This document shows, piece after piece, positions 24,121 through 32,735 of a DNA stretch of 56,152 nt. The notes below the pieces were generated by a model. The model had not been told where the DNA came from. It saw nothing but the letters and a program-made list of their open reading frames with translations, and searched no databases. Each line of letters opens with the position of its first letter. Position 1 is the first letter of the stretch. The DNA is from an uncultured Eubacteriales bacterium. GTDB lineage: Bacteria; Bacillota; Clostridia; Oscillospirales; Oscillospiraceae. The stretch lies in NCBI GenBank assembly GCA_900540545.1, contig UQGJ01000010.1, forward strand, positions 1 to 56,152, in the 5' to 3' direction. A program made the position numbers and the translations under genes.

Positions 24121-25003
24121 TATGGGCTACCACCTGAAAGAGGGGTTCCGCAGCATCTTCACCCACGGCCTCATGTCCTTCGCCGCCGTGTGCATGATCG
24201 TGGCCTGCCTGGTCATCATGGGCTCTTTCTCCCTGGTGGCCGTCAACATGGACAATACCCTGGGCTCCCTGGAGGCCCAGAACGAGTTCACGGCCTACGT
24301 GGACGACAGCCTGACCCTGGAGCAGGCCCAGGCCCTTCAGACCGAGCTGGAGGCCCTGCCCAACGTGGCGTCCTGCACCTTCATGGACCGGCAGACGGCC
24401 ATGGACAAGTACATGGAGCGCTATACCGACAGCGAGAACAAGAGCCTCTTTGAAAACCTGCCCGAGGACGTGCTGCGGCACCGGTACAGCATCCACGTCA
24501 TCGACCTGGAGCAGATGTCCACCACGGTCAAGCTGGTGGAGGGGGTCCAGGGCATCGCCCGGGTCCAGGCCGCCCTGGAGATCACCGAGGGCTTCGTAGC
24601 CGTGCGGAACGTGGCCACCGCGGTGGCCGTCATCCTCATCGTCATGCTGCTGGTCATCTCCCTGTTCATCATCGCCAACACCATCAAGCTAGCAACCTTC
24701 CACCGCCGGGAGGAGATCGCCATCATGAAGATGTGTGGGGCCACCAACTGGTTCGTGCGCTGGCCCTTTATCTTCGAGGGCATGCTGCTGGGCCTCATCG
24801 GCGCGGTGGCGGCCTTCTTCCTCCAGTGGGGCATCTACGCCCTCATCGTCAACGCCATCGCCCAGTTCGGGGGGCTGCAGTTCATTGCCATCGTCCCCTT
24901 CCAGAGCCTGTGGGTCCGGCTGCTGGGCGCCTTCTCTCTGGCAGGGCTGGCGATTGGCGGCTGCGGAAGTTTGTTCGCGATTCGGAAGTTTTTGCAGGTT
25001 TGA
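24107..25003 (+). CDS. ftsX: Cell division permease-like protein FtsX
   Basis: FtsX is the membrane partner of FtsE. The 298-residue protein has the family layout: TM1 (about residues 22-45), an extracellular loop of about 130 residues that contacts the hydrolase, then three C-terminal TM segments (from about residues 165, 215 and 260) with the REEIAIMKMCGATNWFVRWP motif of the FtsX/MacB fold. I start at ATG 24107, overlapping ftsE; ATG 24122, two bases after the ftsE stop, is an alternative. Repeat copy B begins 10 bases after the stop and separates it from the M23 peptidase gene. Confidence 0.93.
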
Positions 25004-25013
25004 CCTCCGGGGG

Positions 25014-25374
25014 GGCGCTCCCGCGCGGGGGTTCCTTTCTCATTTGAGAAAGGAACCGAAAGAAAACCAGAGGGCCGACACGGGGGATTTCATCCCCCTA
25101 TTGTCGGTCCCCTGGACCCCAGGAACGTCCGGGCGGCGGTACGGGTTTTGGTGGTTGGCAAGACTTGAGAGCCGTTGCAGCTCGTATTGGCCTGCGCCCG
25201 AACAACTCCGGCTATCGCCCCTCGGCATATGACCCGGCAAGACTTGATAGTAGCTGCGTTTTACTCGGTGCAAACAAGCCGCCATTGGTCTGTTCGGTTT
25301 GTGCCCATTGGGAGTCTGCACGGGCGGCTATCAGCCGCCCGCCGTTGACCACTAGCCCACAGCATTGGCGCGCC
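25014..25374 (-). repeat. Non-coding inverted-repeat-ended element, copy B (inverted, truncated)
   Basis: This is the right-hand 60 percent of the element seen as copy A, in reverse orientation. Its terminus GGCGCTCCCGCGCGGGGG lies at 25014, the terminal palindrome at 25030-25042/25045-25057, and homology to the copy A core runs to about 25374, where the other end is missing. Relative to A it carries about 50 extra bases next to the terminus, themselves a hairpin (GGGGGATTTCATCCCCC inside GCCGACA/TTGTCGG). It fills the 416-base gap inside the ftsEX-peptidase cluster and ends about 30 bases before that gene's ribosome site. Confidence 0.75.
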
Positions 25375-25419
25375 CCCGCCGGCGGCGTTCCGAACCCGAC
25401 CCAGAAAGGAGAACCCAAC

Positions 25420-26694
25420 GTGTCCAAGACCCAGAACCCGAAAAAGAAGAAAAACGGCTATTGGGACCGCCGGCGCATCGTCACGGCGGTGCTGGCCGCC
25501 ATGATGGCGCTGCTCATGTTGCTGCCCATGCTTACCATGATTTTTCAGACGGCCAGCGCGGCCACCGTGGCCGACCTGCAGAACGCCATCAGCCAGGGCA
25601 AGAGCCAGGCCTCCGACCTGAACAGCAAGATCAAGGACCTGGAAAAGCAGATCAAGGCCATCCAGAGCGACAAGTCCAAGGCCCAGGAGCAGAAGAACCT
25701 GCTGGACCAGCAGATCGCGGCCAAGGTGGAGAAAATCCGGGCCGTAGAGCAGACCATCGCCTACTATGACGAGCTCATCGACGCCAAGATGGCCGAGGTG
25801 GCCGACACCCAGGCCAAGGAGGCGGTGCAGTACGAGCTGTTCTGTGAGCGGGTGCGGGCCATGGAGGAGACGGGGACGGTGTCCTACTGGGACATCCTGT
25901 TCTCCGCCGCTGACTTCTCCGACCTGCTGGACCGGGCCACCTTCATCAGCGAGGTCATGGAGTACGACAACGCCGTCATGGACGAGCTGGCCGCCACCCG
26001 GAAGCTGCTCCTCCAGCAGCAGACCGAGCTGGAGACCGCCCGGGACGAGCAGGAGCAGATCAAGGCCACCCTGGAGGGCGAGAAGCAGGAGCTGGACATT
26101 AAGCTGGCGGAATCCCTCCAGCTGGTGAAGTCCATCCAGGCGAGTGAGAATCAGGCCAAGGCCATCAAGGACGAGATGGAGGCCGAGGCCAACCGCATCA
26201 GCGCCGACATCGCCAAGAAGCAGAAGGAGCTGGCCGCCAAGATGGCGGAGGGGCAGATCTCCTTTGACCCCAGTACCGGTTGGCAGTGGCCCATCGCCGG
26301 ACACTACACCATCACGTCGCTGTTCGCCAACCGGAAGCACCCCATCACCGGGGTCTACGGCCACCACACCGGCACCGACATCGCCGCCCCCAACGGCACC
26401 CCCATCAAGGCGGCGGCCAACGGCGTGGTGCTGATCTCCACCTACGGCAGCTCTTACGGCAACTACGTGGTCATCCAGCACCAGGACGGCATCCAGACCC
26501 TGTACGCCCACATGAGTTCCCGGAACGTGAAGGAGGGGGCCGTGGTGAACCAGGGGGACGTCATCGGCTACGTGGGCTCCACCGGCTCCTCCACCGGCAA
26601 CCACCTGCACCTGGAGTTCCGGGTCAACGGCGTGCGGAAGGACGCCCTGGGCTATTACCCCAGCATCACCTTCGACTATTCCCGCTGCGACTGA
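25420..26694 (+). CDS. Murein hydrolase activator/M23 (LytM) peptidase, EnvC-like
   Basis: The 424-residue secreted protein has a basic N-terminus and a signal/anchor segment at about residues 24-48, long coiled coils (about residues 50-125 and 190-275) and a C-terminal M23 domain (about residues 290-410). Both zinc motifs are present: H316-x3-D320 in HHTGTD and H395-x-H397 in NHLHLEF, so unlike E. coli EnvC it may itself cut peptidoglycan. Position after ftsEX makes it the probable extracellular partner of FtsX. GTG 25420 has AGAAAGGAG 8 bases upstream; the longer frame back to 25165 runs through repeat copy B and is not real coding sequence. Confidence 0.88.
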   Translation: MSKTQNPKKKKNGYWDRRRIVTAVLAAMMALLMLLPMLTMIFQTASAATVADLQNAISQGKSQASDLNSKIKDLEKQIKAIQSDKSKAQEQKNLLDQQIAAKVEKIRAVEQTIAYYDELIDAKMAEVADTQAKEAVQYELFCERVRAMEETGTVSYWDILFSAADFSDLLDRATFISEVMEYDNAVMDELAATRKLLLQQQTELETARDEQEQIKATLEGEKQELDIKLAESLQLVKSIQASENQAKAIKDEMEAEANRISADIAKKQKELAAKMAEGQISFDPSTGWQWPIAGHYTITSLFANRKHPITGVYGHHTGTDIAAPNGTPIKAAANGVVLISTYGSSYGNYVVIQHQDGIQTLYAHMSSRNVKEGAVVNQGDVIGYVGSTGSSTGNHLHLEFRVNGVRKDALGYYPSITFDYSRCD

Positions 26695-26711
26695 TGAATG
26701 ACAGCCTGAAA

Positions 26712-26744
26712 GGCCAGGGGCGGCGCCCCTGGCCTCGGCTTTTT
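26712..26744 (+). terminator. Terminator-like hairpin between the M23 gene and ctpA
   Basis: A 10-bp perfect stem (26712-26721 with 26725-26734) with a 3-base loop is followed by TCGGC and TTTTT. The T-run is displaced by five bases, so it may reduce rather than stop transcription into ctpA. Confidence 0.6.
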
Positions 26745-26764
26745 CCCGGAAAGGATGATTTACC

Positions 26765-27931
26765 ATGAGAAAAAAACGGGTCCCCCTGTGGTCCCTGGTC
26801 CTCACCGCCGTGCTGTCGGTACTTCTGTCGGCCCTCCTCCTGCTGGGGGTCCTCTACGCCCTGGTGGGGCGGGAGGGGCTGGGCATGGCCGAGTCCCTGA
26901 TTTTGATCAACAGCCGCTTCGTGGGGGAGCACGACATCGGCGAGGCCACCGACAGCGCCATGAACGCCCTCATCACCGGCCTGGGCGACCGCTGGAGCTA
27001 CTACATGGACGCCGACGGCTACCAGCGGCAGAAGGAGAGCAAGGACAACGTCTACGTGGGCATCGGCGTCACCGTGTCCTACCCGGAGGGGGAGGAGGGG
27101 CTGCGGGTGGACTCCGTGGTGTCCGGCGGTCCGGCGGACCAGGCCGGGCTTCTGCCGGGGGAGACCATCCTGGCCGCAGACGGCGTCCGGCTGGCCGGGG
27201 AGGACCGCAGCCGGGGAGCTGCCCTGATCCAGGGCGAGGCGGGGACCGCGGTGGAGCTGCTGGTCCGGGGGACGGACGGCAGGGAGCGGACCATCTCCGT
27301 CACCCGGAACCGGGTCCAGGAGCACCCGGTGTCCTATGAGCTGCTCTCCGATGGCACGGGGCTGGTGACCATCAAGAACTTCAACCGCCGCTGCGCCGAC
27401 GAGGCCATCGCCGCTGTGGACGACCTGGTGGACCAGGGGGCGGCCCGGCTGGTGTTCGACGTGCGCAACAACGGCGGCGGCTTCCTGGACGAGCTGACCA
27501 AGCTGCTGGACCACCTGCTGCCGGAGGGGACCATCTTCCGCAGCCGGGACAAGCAGGGGCACACTTCCGCCGTGGAGTCCGACGCGGCATGTGTGAAGCT
27601 GCCCATGGCGGTGCTGGTCAACGGGGACACCTACTCGGCGGCGGAGTTCTTCGCCGCACAGCTCCAGGAGATGGACTGGGGGGTCATCGTGGGGGAGCCC
27701 ACCTTCGGCAAGGGCTTCTCCCAGCAGACCTTCGCCCTGCCCACCGGCGGGGCCATCAACATCTCCACGGCGGAGTATTTCACCGGGGAGGGGGTCTCGC
27801 TGATCGGCAAGGGCCTGACCCTGGACCGGGAGCTGGCCCTGACGGAGGAACAGGCCGCGGCCCTGAAGGCGGGGACCCTGGACCGGGGGTCGGACCCGCA
27901 ATTGCAGGCGGCCATCGAGATGATTCGGTAA
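26765..27931 (+). CDS. ctpA: S41 family carboxyl-terminal processing protease
   Basis: Ctp proteases cleave C-termini of envelope proteins with a Ser-Lys dyad. The 388-residue protein has an N-terminal TM anchor (about residues 8-34), a PDZ domain (about residues 90-180, with GGPADQAGLLPGETILAADG) and the protease domain with Ser291 (NGDTYSAAEFF) and Lys316 (TFGKGFSQQ). The 25-residue spacing equals that of known Ctp enzymes. In many Clostridia ftsEX, an M23 or PcsB-type protein and ctpA are adjacent, so it probably limits or processes the hydrolase. An AAAGGATGA site precedes the ATG. Confidence 0.92.
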   Translation: MRKKRVPLWSLVLTAVLSVLLSALLLLGVLYALVGREGLGMAESLILINSRFVGEHDIGEATDSAMNALITGLGDRWSYYMDADGYQRQKESKDNVYVGIGVTVSYPEGEEGLRVDSVVSGGPADQAGLLPGETILAADGVRLAGEDRSRGAALIQGEAGTAVELLVRGTDGRERTISVTRNRVQEHPVSYELLSDGTGLVTIKNFNRRCADEAIAAVDDLVDQGAARLVFDVRNNGGGFLDELTKLLDHLLPEGTIFRSRDKQGHTSAVESDAACVKLPMAVLVNGDTYSAAEFFAAQLQEMDWGVIVGEPTFGKGFSQQTFALPTGGAINISTAEYFTGEGVSLIGKGLTLDRELALTEEQAAALKAGTLDRGSDPQLQAAIEMIR

Positions 27932-27936
27932 ACAGA

Positions 27937-27972
27937 CAGCGGCGGCATACCCGATTGGGTATGCCGCCGCTG
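27937..27972. terminator. Long stem between convergent genes
   Basis: A 16-bp perfect stem (27937-27952 with 27957-27972) with a GATT loop lies 6 bases after ctpA and just downstream of the converging minus-strand gene. T-runs on both sides are short. Confidence 0.75.
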
Positions 27973-27983
27973 ATTTACGCCGG

Positions 27984-28421
27984 TCAGAAATAGGCCGCCC
28001 GCTTGACGGGCCTGATTTGGAGGCAGCGGGTCACGGCCAGGAGGGTCACCGCCCAGCCGCCCCAGGCGTAGCCCCGGAGGAACAGGGGGAGGGCGGACTG
28101 GAAGCCGCTGACCATGGGGCCGCCGGCCCCGTCCCGCCAGACGGGGAGGACCGGGTAGCAGAACAGGGACAGGAGGATGGCGGCCAGGGCCAGGAGCATG
28201 GGTACGGCCAGCGTCAGCCACAGGATGGCCCCGGCCTGGTCCGTCCTCCGGGCCGACCAGGCGCCCAGGAGGGTGAGAAAAGTGTAGTAGAGCAAAAAGG
28301 CCAGGGGGAAGAGGGTCAGGTCCGCGCCCGGCCACCAGAACGGGGCCGTGGCAGAGAGGTAGTAAAGGATGGTCAGGGTACAGACGGCGCCGCGGTAGAA
28401 AATGCGTTCCTTTTGAGCCAT
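27984..28421 (-). CDS. Small four-helix membrane protein of unknown function
   Basis: The 145-residue protein consists almost wholly of four hydrophobic segments joined by short loops (for example TLILYYLSATAPFWWPG and LFPLAFLLYYTFLTLLGAW). A GAAAGGGGG site precedes the ATG. It lies 75 bases downstream of the YibE/F gene on the same strand with no clear promoter between, so it is probably co-transcribed. No family is recognised. Confidence 0.6.
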   Translation of the reverse strand: MAQKERIFYRGAVCTLTILYYLSATAPFWWPGADLTLFPLAFLLYYTFLTLLGAWSARRTDQAGAILWLTLAVPMLLALAAILLSLFCYPVLPVWRDGAGGPMVSGFQSALPLFLRGYAWGGWAVTLLAVTRCLQIRPVKRAAYF

Positions 28422-28496
28422 GCCAGGGCCCCCTTTCTGAATGGTAAGCAGATACGTCTATCTGTTTAGCGATTCAGCGGGGCGGTTTGTGACAGC

Positions 28497-29624
28497 TCAA
28501 TCAGATTTTTTTCGCGTGAGCAGGAATCCGCTGGTGAGGGCGGTGAAGGGGGCCACAGTGACCAGGCCGAAGGAACCCACCACCGTGTCGATGAGCTCGG
28601 CGGCCACGTATTTGTAGTTGAGGATGTTCCAAACCGGGGTGCCCTGGGCCATAAAGACCATCAGCAGGGCCACGTAGCCCCCGGAGTAGGCCAGCAGCAG
28701 GGTGGTGGTCATGGTGCCCATGGCGGCCCGGCCCACGTTCATGCCGGACCGGGCGGCCTCCCGCCAGCCCATGCCGGGCTTTTTGTCGATGACCTCCTTC
28801 ACCGCCGAGGTGATGTCCACCGACAGGTCCATCACCGCCCCGGAGGAGCCGATGAAGATGGAGGCCATGAAGATGCGGGTCAGGTTCAGGCTCTGGTAGC
28901 CGCTGTACAGCAGGCTCTCCGAGCTGGGCATGATGGCCCCGTGGATCTGGAAGAGGTCGGTGCACAGGCAGCCCAGCACCGCCGTCACCAGGACCCCCAG
29001 GGCCGCGCCGGAGACGGCGGAGGCCGCCCGGCGGTCGAAGCCGTAGACCAGGCTGATGATGAGCACCGTGAGCCCCACGGTGACGGCCAGACCCACCCAG
29101 ATGGGGTTCCAGCCCTTGAGGTACAGGGGGACCAGCACCTTCCACAGGGCCAGGACGGTCAGCGCGAAGGAGAGGATGGCCCGGACCCCGGTGCGCCCGG
29201 CGAAGAGGACGAGCAGCAGGGCGAAGGCCAGAGCCAGCACCGCCTCCTTGTCCAGGCGGAAGTGGTCGGTCATGGTGACGGAGGTGATGGCGTCCCCCTG
29301 GTAGCTGACCACCACCAGGGCCTTCTCGCCGGGGACGAAAATCTTGTCCTGCTCCAGGGAGCCGTTGAGCAGGTTCCGGGCCTCCACGGTGCGGCCCTGG
29401 AACCGCCCGCCCAACAGCTCCAGGGTGCAGGTCTGCTCGCCGGAGCGGACCAGACCGGTATCGATGATGGCGGAGTCGTCGGTGGCCAGGACCAGGGCGG
29501 AGCAGCGGTCGGCCCCCTTGTAGATGACGGCGTCCTCAAAGCCGGTGGGGAGGAGGAGCAGGACCAGCATCAGCAGCAGGCAGACCGCCACCGGGGCGTG
29601 ATAGCGCAGTTTTTCCTGGGTCAT
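28497..29624 (-). CDS. YibE/F family membrane protein
   Basis: The 375-residue protein has one N-terminal TM, an extracytoplasmic beta-rich domain (about residues 30-120) and about six to seven TM segments. Motifs such as IFIGSSGAVMDLSVDITSA and MGTMTTTLLLAYSGGYVALL are characteristic of the YibE/F family, whose biochemical role is unknown. Family genes are often paired; only one is present here. A GAGGT site lies about 10 bases before the ATG. It is followed by a small membrane protein gene and preceded by the alkaline phosphatase gene on the same strand, with a GC palindrome between. Confidence 0.85.
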   Translation of the reverse strand: MTQEKLRYHAPVAVCLLLMLVLLLLPTGFEDAVIYKGADRCSALVLATDDSAIIDTGLVRSGEQTCTLELLGGRFQGRTVEARNLLNGSLEQDKIFVPGEKALVVVSYQGDAITSVTMTDHFRLDKEAVLALAFALLLVLFAGRTGVRAILSFALTVLALWKVLVPLYLKGWNPIWVGLAVTVGLTVLIISLVYGFDRRAASAVSGAALGVLVTAVLGCLCTDLFQIHGAIMPSSESLLYSGYQSLNLTRIFMASIFIGSSGAVMDLSVDITSAVKEVIDKKPGMGWREAARSGMNVGRAAMGTMTTTLLLAYSGGYVALLMVFMAQGTPVWNILNYKYVAAELIDTVVGSFGLVTVAPFTALTSGFLLTRKKSD

Positions 29625-29656
29625 AGATGAGATACCTCACGTTTCAGACTATCATA

Positions 29657-29685
29657 CAAGGGCCGCGGCGACGCCGCGGCCCTTG
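29657..29685 (-). terminator. GC palindrome between alkaline phosphatase and yibE/F genes
   Basis: A near-perfect 29-base palindrome (14-base arms around one base) lies 18 bases after the alkaline phosphatase stop. Only a broken T-run (TTGTATGAT) follows on the minus strand, so termination may be partial. Confidence 0.55.
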
Positions 29686-29702
29686 CTATCTCAAAGGGGC
29701 GC

Positions 29703-31244
29703 TTACTTCACCCCGAGCAGGTCGGCCAGCTTATGGTAGATGTCGGTGTTGTCGTAGAAGCCGTCGAAGTCGTCCTGGCCCACGCCCTGGGCAAAGACGG
29801 CCACGGGCAGTCCGGTGTGGGCGTAGGAGGCGAAGTTGATGCCGGACTTGTTGTTGAGAATGTGGGTGATGGTGACGCTGAGGGGCTCATAGGTGCCGTA
29901 GAGGACGTACTCGGCCTGGTCGGCGGGGTCGGCGGCGGCCCGGTCGGGGTCCATGGTGGCCTCGTAAGCGGCCTTCAGCTTGCCCAGCTCGTAGTCGGTG
30001 AGGACCAGGGTGTCGTCCTCGCTCCCGGTGCGCTTGAGGCCGAAGAGGGTCTCCACGTCCTTCATCACGTCGTCGAAGGAGGTGCCGTTCTCCTTGTAGG
30101 CGGTCACGTAGTCGCTGTCGTACTTGGCGTAGCTGATTTTTTGGTTGGACAGGTTGGTGAGGAAGGTGTCGTAGTCGGTGCCGGCGTAGCCGATGGTGAG
30201 GCCGCCGGTCTCGTGGTCGCCGGTGACCAGGATGAGGGTCTCGTCGGGGTGGGTCTTGGCGAAGGCCACGGCCTCAGCCACCGCGTCGGACAGGGCCAGG
30301 GTGTCGGCGATGGTGGAGCCGGCGTCGTTGGCGTGGCAGGCCCAGTCGATCTTGCCGCCTTCCACCATCAGGAAGAAGCCGGTGTCGTTGTCCAGGACCT
30401 GGATGCCCTTGCTCACATAGTCGGACAGGGCCCACATGCCGTCGGTGCGGTCGTTTTCGTAGGCGAAGGCGTCGGAGTCGGCCAGATGCTCGTCGATGAT
30501 AAGGACGGGGCCGGCGGTGACTTTTTCGGCCTCGGCCTGGGTCATGACCACGTCGTAGCCCGCCTGGGCGGCCAGGTCGTAGAGGCTGGTTTTGTCCTTG
30601 TCGGAGCCGGTGGGCTTCAGCAGGCCGCCGCCGGCGAAGTACTCGAAGCCGGAGGCCACCAGCTCTTCGCCAATCTCGTAGTAGCTGCCCCGGCTGGCCT
30701 GGTGGGCATAGAAGGCGGCGGGGGTGGCGTGGTTGAGGTTGACGGAGGAGACGACGCCGATTTTCCAGCCCAGCTGGGCCTTGAGTTGCTCGGCGATGGT
30801 CTCGTAGGAGACGGTGGCGGTCTCGTCCATGTTGATGGTGCCGGAGTAGGTCTTATGGCCGGTGGAGATGGAGGTGGCGGTGGAGGCCGAGTCGGGGCAG
30901 AAGGAGGTGGAGTCGTAGGTGACGGCGCTGCCCGCCACGGGGAAGTCCATGAAGGAGAGGTTCACATTGCCGTCCAGAATATCGTCATCGGTCTTGTCGT
31001 TCATGGCGCCCAGGTAGTCGGAGGCCGCCTGGAACTGGGGGTAGCTCATGCCGTCGCCGATGAACAGGAATACGTACTTGGGGGCCTTAGGGGCGGCGGG
31101 CGCGGCGCTCAGGGGCTGGGCCACAGGCTCCGCAGTGGGCTGGGCCGAGGGGGTGGGGGTGGCGGCGGTGTCGTTACAGGCGGCCAAAGAACCCATCAGG
31201 GTCAGGGCGGCTAGGGAGAGGGCCAGGGGGCGTTTGAGTTTCAT
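29703..31244 (-). CDS. phoA: Lipoprotein alkaline phosphatase (PhoA family)
   Basis: The enzyme hydrolyses phosphomonoesters outside the cell to supply phosphate. The 513-residue precursor has a lipoprotein signal (LMGSLAAC, Cys23), a Pro/Ala/Thr linker, and the PhoA core: the first metal site GDGMSYPQ, the nucleophile serine in CPDSASTATS, the EGGKIDWACH metal site, VTGDHETGG and a C-terminal HTGLPVAVFAQG His ligand. All metal ligands expected for the family are recognisable. I start at ATG 31244, with TGGAGG 8 bases upstream; an ATG at 31259 overlaps that site. No Pho box is recognised upstream. Confidence 0.92.
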   Translation of the reverse strand: MKLKRPLALSLAALTLMGSLAACNDTAATPTPSAQPTAEPVAQPLSAAPAAPKAPKYVFLFIGDGMSYPQFQAASDYLGAMNDKTDDDILDGNVNLSFMDFPVAGSAVTYDSTSFCPDSASTATSISTGHKTYSGTINMDETATVSYETIAEQLKAQLGWKIGVVSSVNLNHATPAAFYAHQASRGSYYEIGEELVASGFEYFAGGGLLKPTGSDKDKTSLYDLAAQAGYDVVMTQAEAEKVTAGPVLIIDEHLADSDAFAYENDRTDGMWALSDYVSKGIQVLDNDTGFFLMVEGGKIDWACHANDAGSTIADTLALSDAVAEAVAFAKTHPDETLILVTGDHETGGLTIGYAGTDYDTFLTNLSNQKISYAKYDSDYVTAYKENGTSFDDVMKDVETLFGLKRTGSEDDTLVLTDYELGKLKAAYEATMDPDRAAADPADQAEYVLYGTYEPLSVTITHILNNKSGINFASYAHTGLPVAVFAQGVGQDDFDGFYDNTDIYHKLADLLGVK

Positions 31245-31417
31245 TCTTTCTTCCTCCATTCGATTCTTGGGTACGGCACTAGTTTAGAGGCATATGGGCG
31301 GCAAGACCAGCAAGCCGGGGTAAAAAATGGTCATGGGACGGTAAAGGTTGGTAAAGGGCGGGGAAAGGACGGTATATTTTCCCGGCGGCGGCATACCCTG
31401 TTCCAGAGGTGAAAGAC

Positions 31418-32101
31418 ATGATAGGACGGATTTCGATGGACGGGGGCCGGCGCATCCAGTGTGCCCGGGAATCCATATTGGATATGCCCTTTCTCCACGT
31501 GGCGCTGCCCCGGAACTGCCGTCCCCGGCATGTCCGGCGGGCGGGGCGGCTGCTGGCCAAGGCGGGGGTGCGCCGGGCGGTGGCCCCCGCCGGATTCCTG
31601 TTCTGGGACGATTTGGCGCGCTGCGGGGTGGGGCCGGTGGAGCCGGGGGACTTCTGCCGGGCCTGCGCCGCCCCCCTGGCCCTGGCAGCCCTGGCCGACC
31701 CGGCCTCGGCCACCGTGATTTTGCGGGGGGAGCGGGTGACCAGGGCCATGCGCATGGCGGCGTTGGCCCTGTGCCCCCAGGTGCGGAACCTGCTGGTGGC
31801 CGCCCCCGGGGGCGGCGGTGCCCTCCAGGCCGAGCTGCGGCGGGAGTACGGCGTTCCCGCCCTGGACGACCGGCCGGGGCGGGCGGCGGACCTGGCGGTC
31901 CATTTCTCGCCTGCGTCGGGGGAGGGGCGGCGGGTGCTGGACCTGTCCGGCCCTTGCCCGGAGCTGGATAAATTTTCTATCTCCTGCATGACGGAGCCCC
32001 TGCCGGGGGACGCAGACCGGCTGCCCCTGATGGCCGCCCTGTGGGAAAACGGTCGCATATCGCCGGGGGAAGTCACAGTAATTCCCATTTCTGATACTTG
32101 A
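31418..32101 (+). CDS. Conserved-looking hypothetical protein
   Basis: The 227-residue protein has no recognised domain. It is rich in Ala, Arg and Pro, without a signal peptide or clear TM segment. Features are ARESILDMPFLHVALPRNCR near the start, a LAALADPASATVILRGERVTRA region, and VRNLLVAAPGGGGALQAEL followed by REYGVPALDD, which reads like a Rossmann-type strand-loop-helix. ATG 31418 has AGAGGTGA upstream; a GTG at 31409 is the longest option. The greA promoter -35 box overlaps its stop codon. I cannot assign a function. Confidence 0.5.
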   Translation: MIGRISMDGGRRIQCARESILDMPFLHVALPRNCRPRHVRRAGRLLAKAGVRRAVAPAGFLFWDDLARCGVGPVEPGDFCRACAAPLALAALADPASATVILRGERVTRAMRMAALALCPQVRNLLVAAPGGGGALQAELRREYGVPALDDRPGRAADLAVHFSPASGEGRRVLDLSGPCPELDKFSISCMTEPLPGDADRLPLMAALWENGRISPGEVTVIPISDT

Positions 32102-32126
32102 CAGACCGGACCAAACTACATATAAT
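32098..32126 (+). promoter_or_regulatory. Consensus sigma-A promoter of greA-lysS
   Basis: TTGACA (32098-32103) and TATAAT (32121-32126) are both perfect with a 17-bp spacer. The leader is about 95 bases. Confidence 0.95.
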
Positions 32127-32227
32127 ACAGGATAATGCAAAAGAGAGTCATACCTATATTATAAGGAAATGACGCTGTAAGCCTTTCGGGCTGACTGATA
32201 TCCGAACAGAAGGGAAGTTACATCGGC

Positions 32228-32704
32228 ATGGCGAAGGAATATAAACTGAGCGCGGAGCGCCTGAAAGAGCTCCAGGACGAGATGACTTATCTGAAGACCG
32301 TCCGGGAGAAGGAAGTGGCCGACCAGATCAAGGAGGCCCGCTCCTTCGGCGATCTGAGCGAGAACAGCGAGTACGACGAGGCCAAGAACGAGCAGGGCAA
32401 GCTCTACTCCCGCATCGCGGAGCTGGACGAGATCTTGTCCAACTACGTGGTCATCGAGGAACACACCGACGACCCCAACGCCGTCCGGCTGGGCAGCAAG
32501 ATCACGGTGATGGACCTGGAGTTCAAGGAGAAGGAGATCTACCAGGTGGTGGGCTCCCAGGAGGCCGACCCCATGAACGGCCGCATCTCCGAGGAGTCCC
32601 CCTTCGGCCGGGCCCTGCTCGGCAAGCACATCGGCGAAGACGTGATCGTGGAGGCTCCCGCGGGGACCCTGCACTATCAGGTTCTCGATATACAAAAGGC
32701 CTGA
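32228..32704 (+). CDS. greA: Transcription elongation factor GreA
   Basis: GreA rescues backtracked RNA polymerase by stimulating transcript cleavage. The 158-residue protein has the N-terminal coiled-coil with its acidic tip (GDLSENSEYDEAKNEQ, about residues 41-56), whose Asp and Glu residues coordinate the active-site metal, and the C-terminal FKBP-like domain ending GTLHYQVLDIQ. Length is standard. The gene follows the strongest promoter in the window and is 31 bases from lysS, forming the greA-lysS operon common in Firmicutes. Confidence 0.96.
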   Translation: MAKEYKLSAERLKELQDEMTYLKTVREKEVADQIKEARSFGDLSENSEYDEAKNEQGKLYSRIAELDEILSNYVVIEEHTDDPNAVRLGSKITVMDLEFKEKEIYQVVGSQEADPMNGRISEESPFGRALLGKHIGEDVIVEAPAGTLHYQVLDIQKA

Positions 32705-32735
32705 GTAACAGGCACAGGAACAGGAGGAACCCAAA

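Noticed and set aside
25165..25419. N-terminal extension of the M23 peptidase through repeat copy B
   Set aside because: A strong ribosome site precedes GTG 25420, the signal segment lies just after it, and the upstream sequence is a non-coding repeat.
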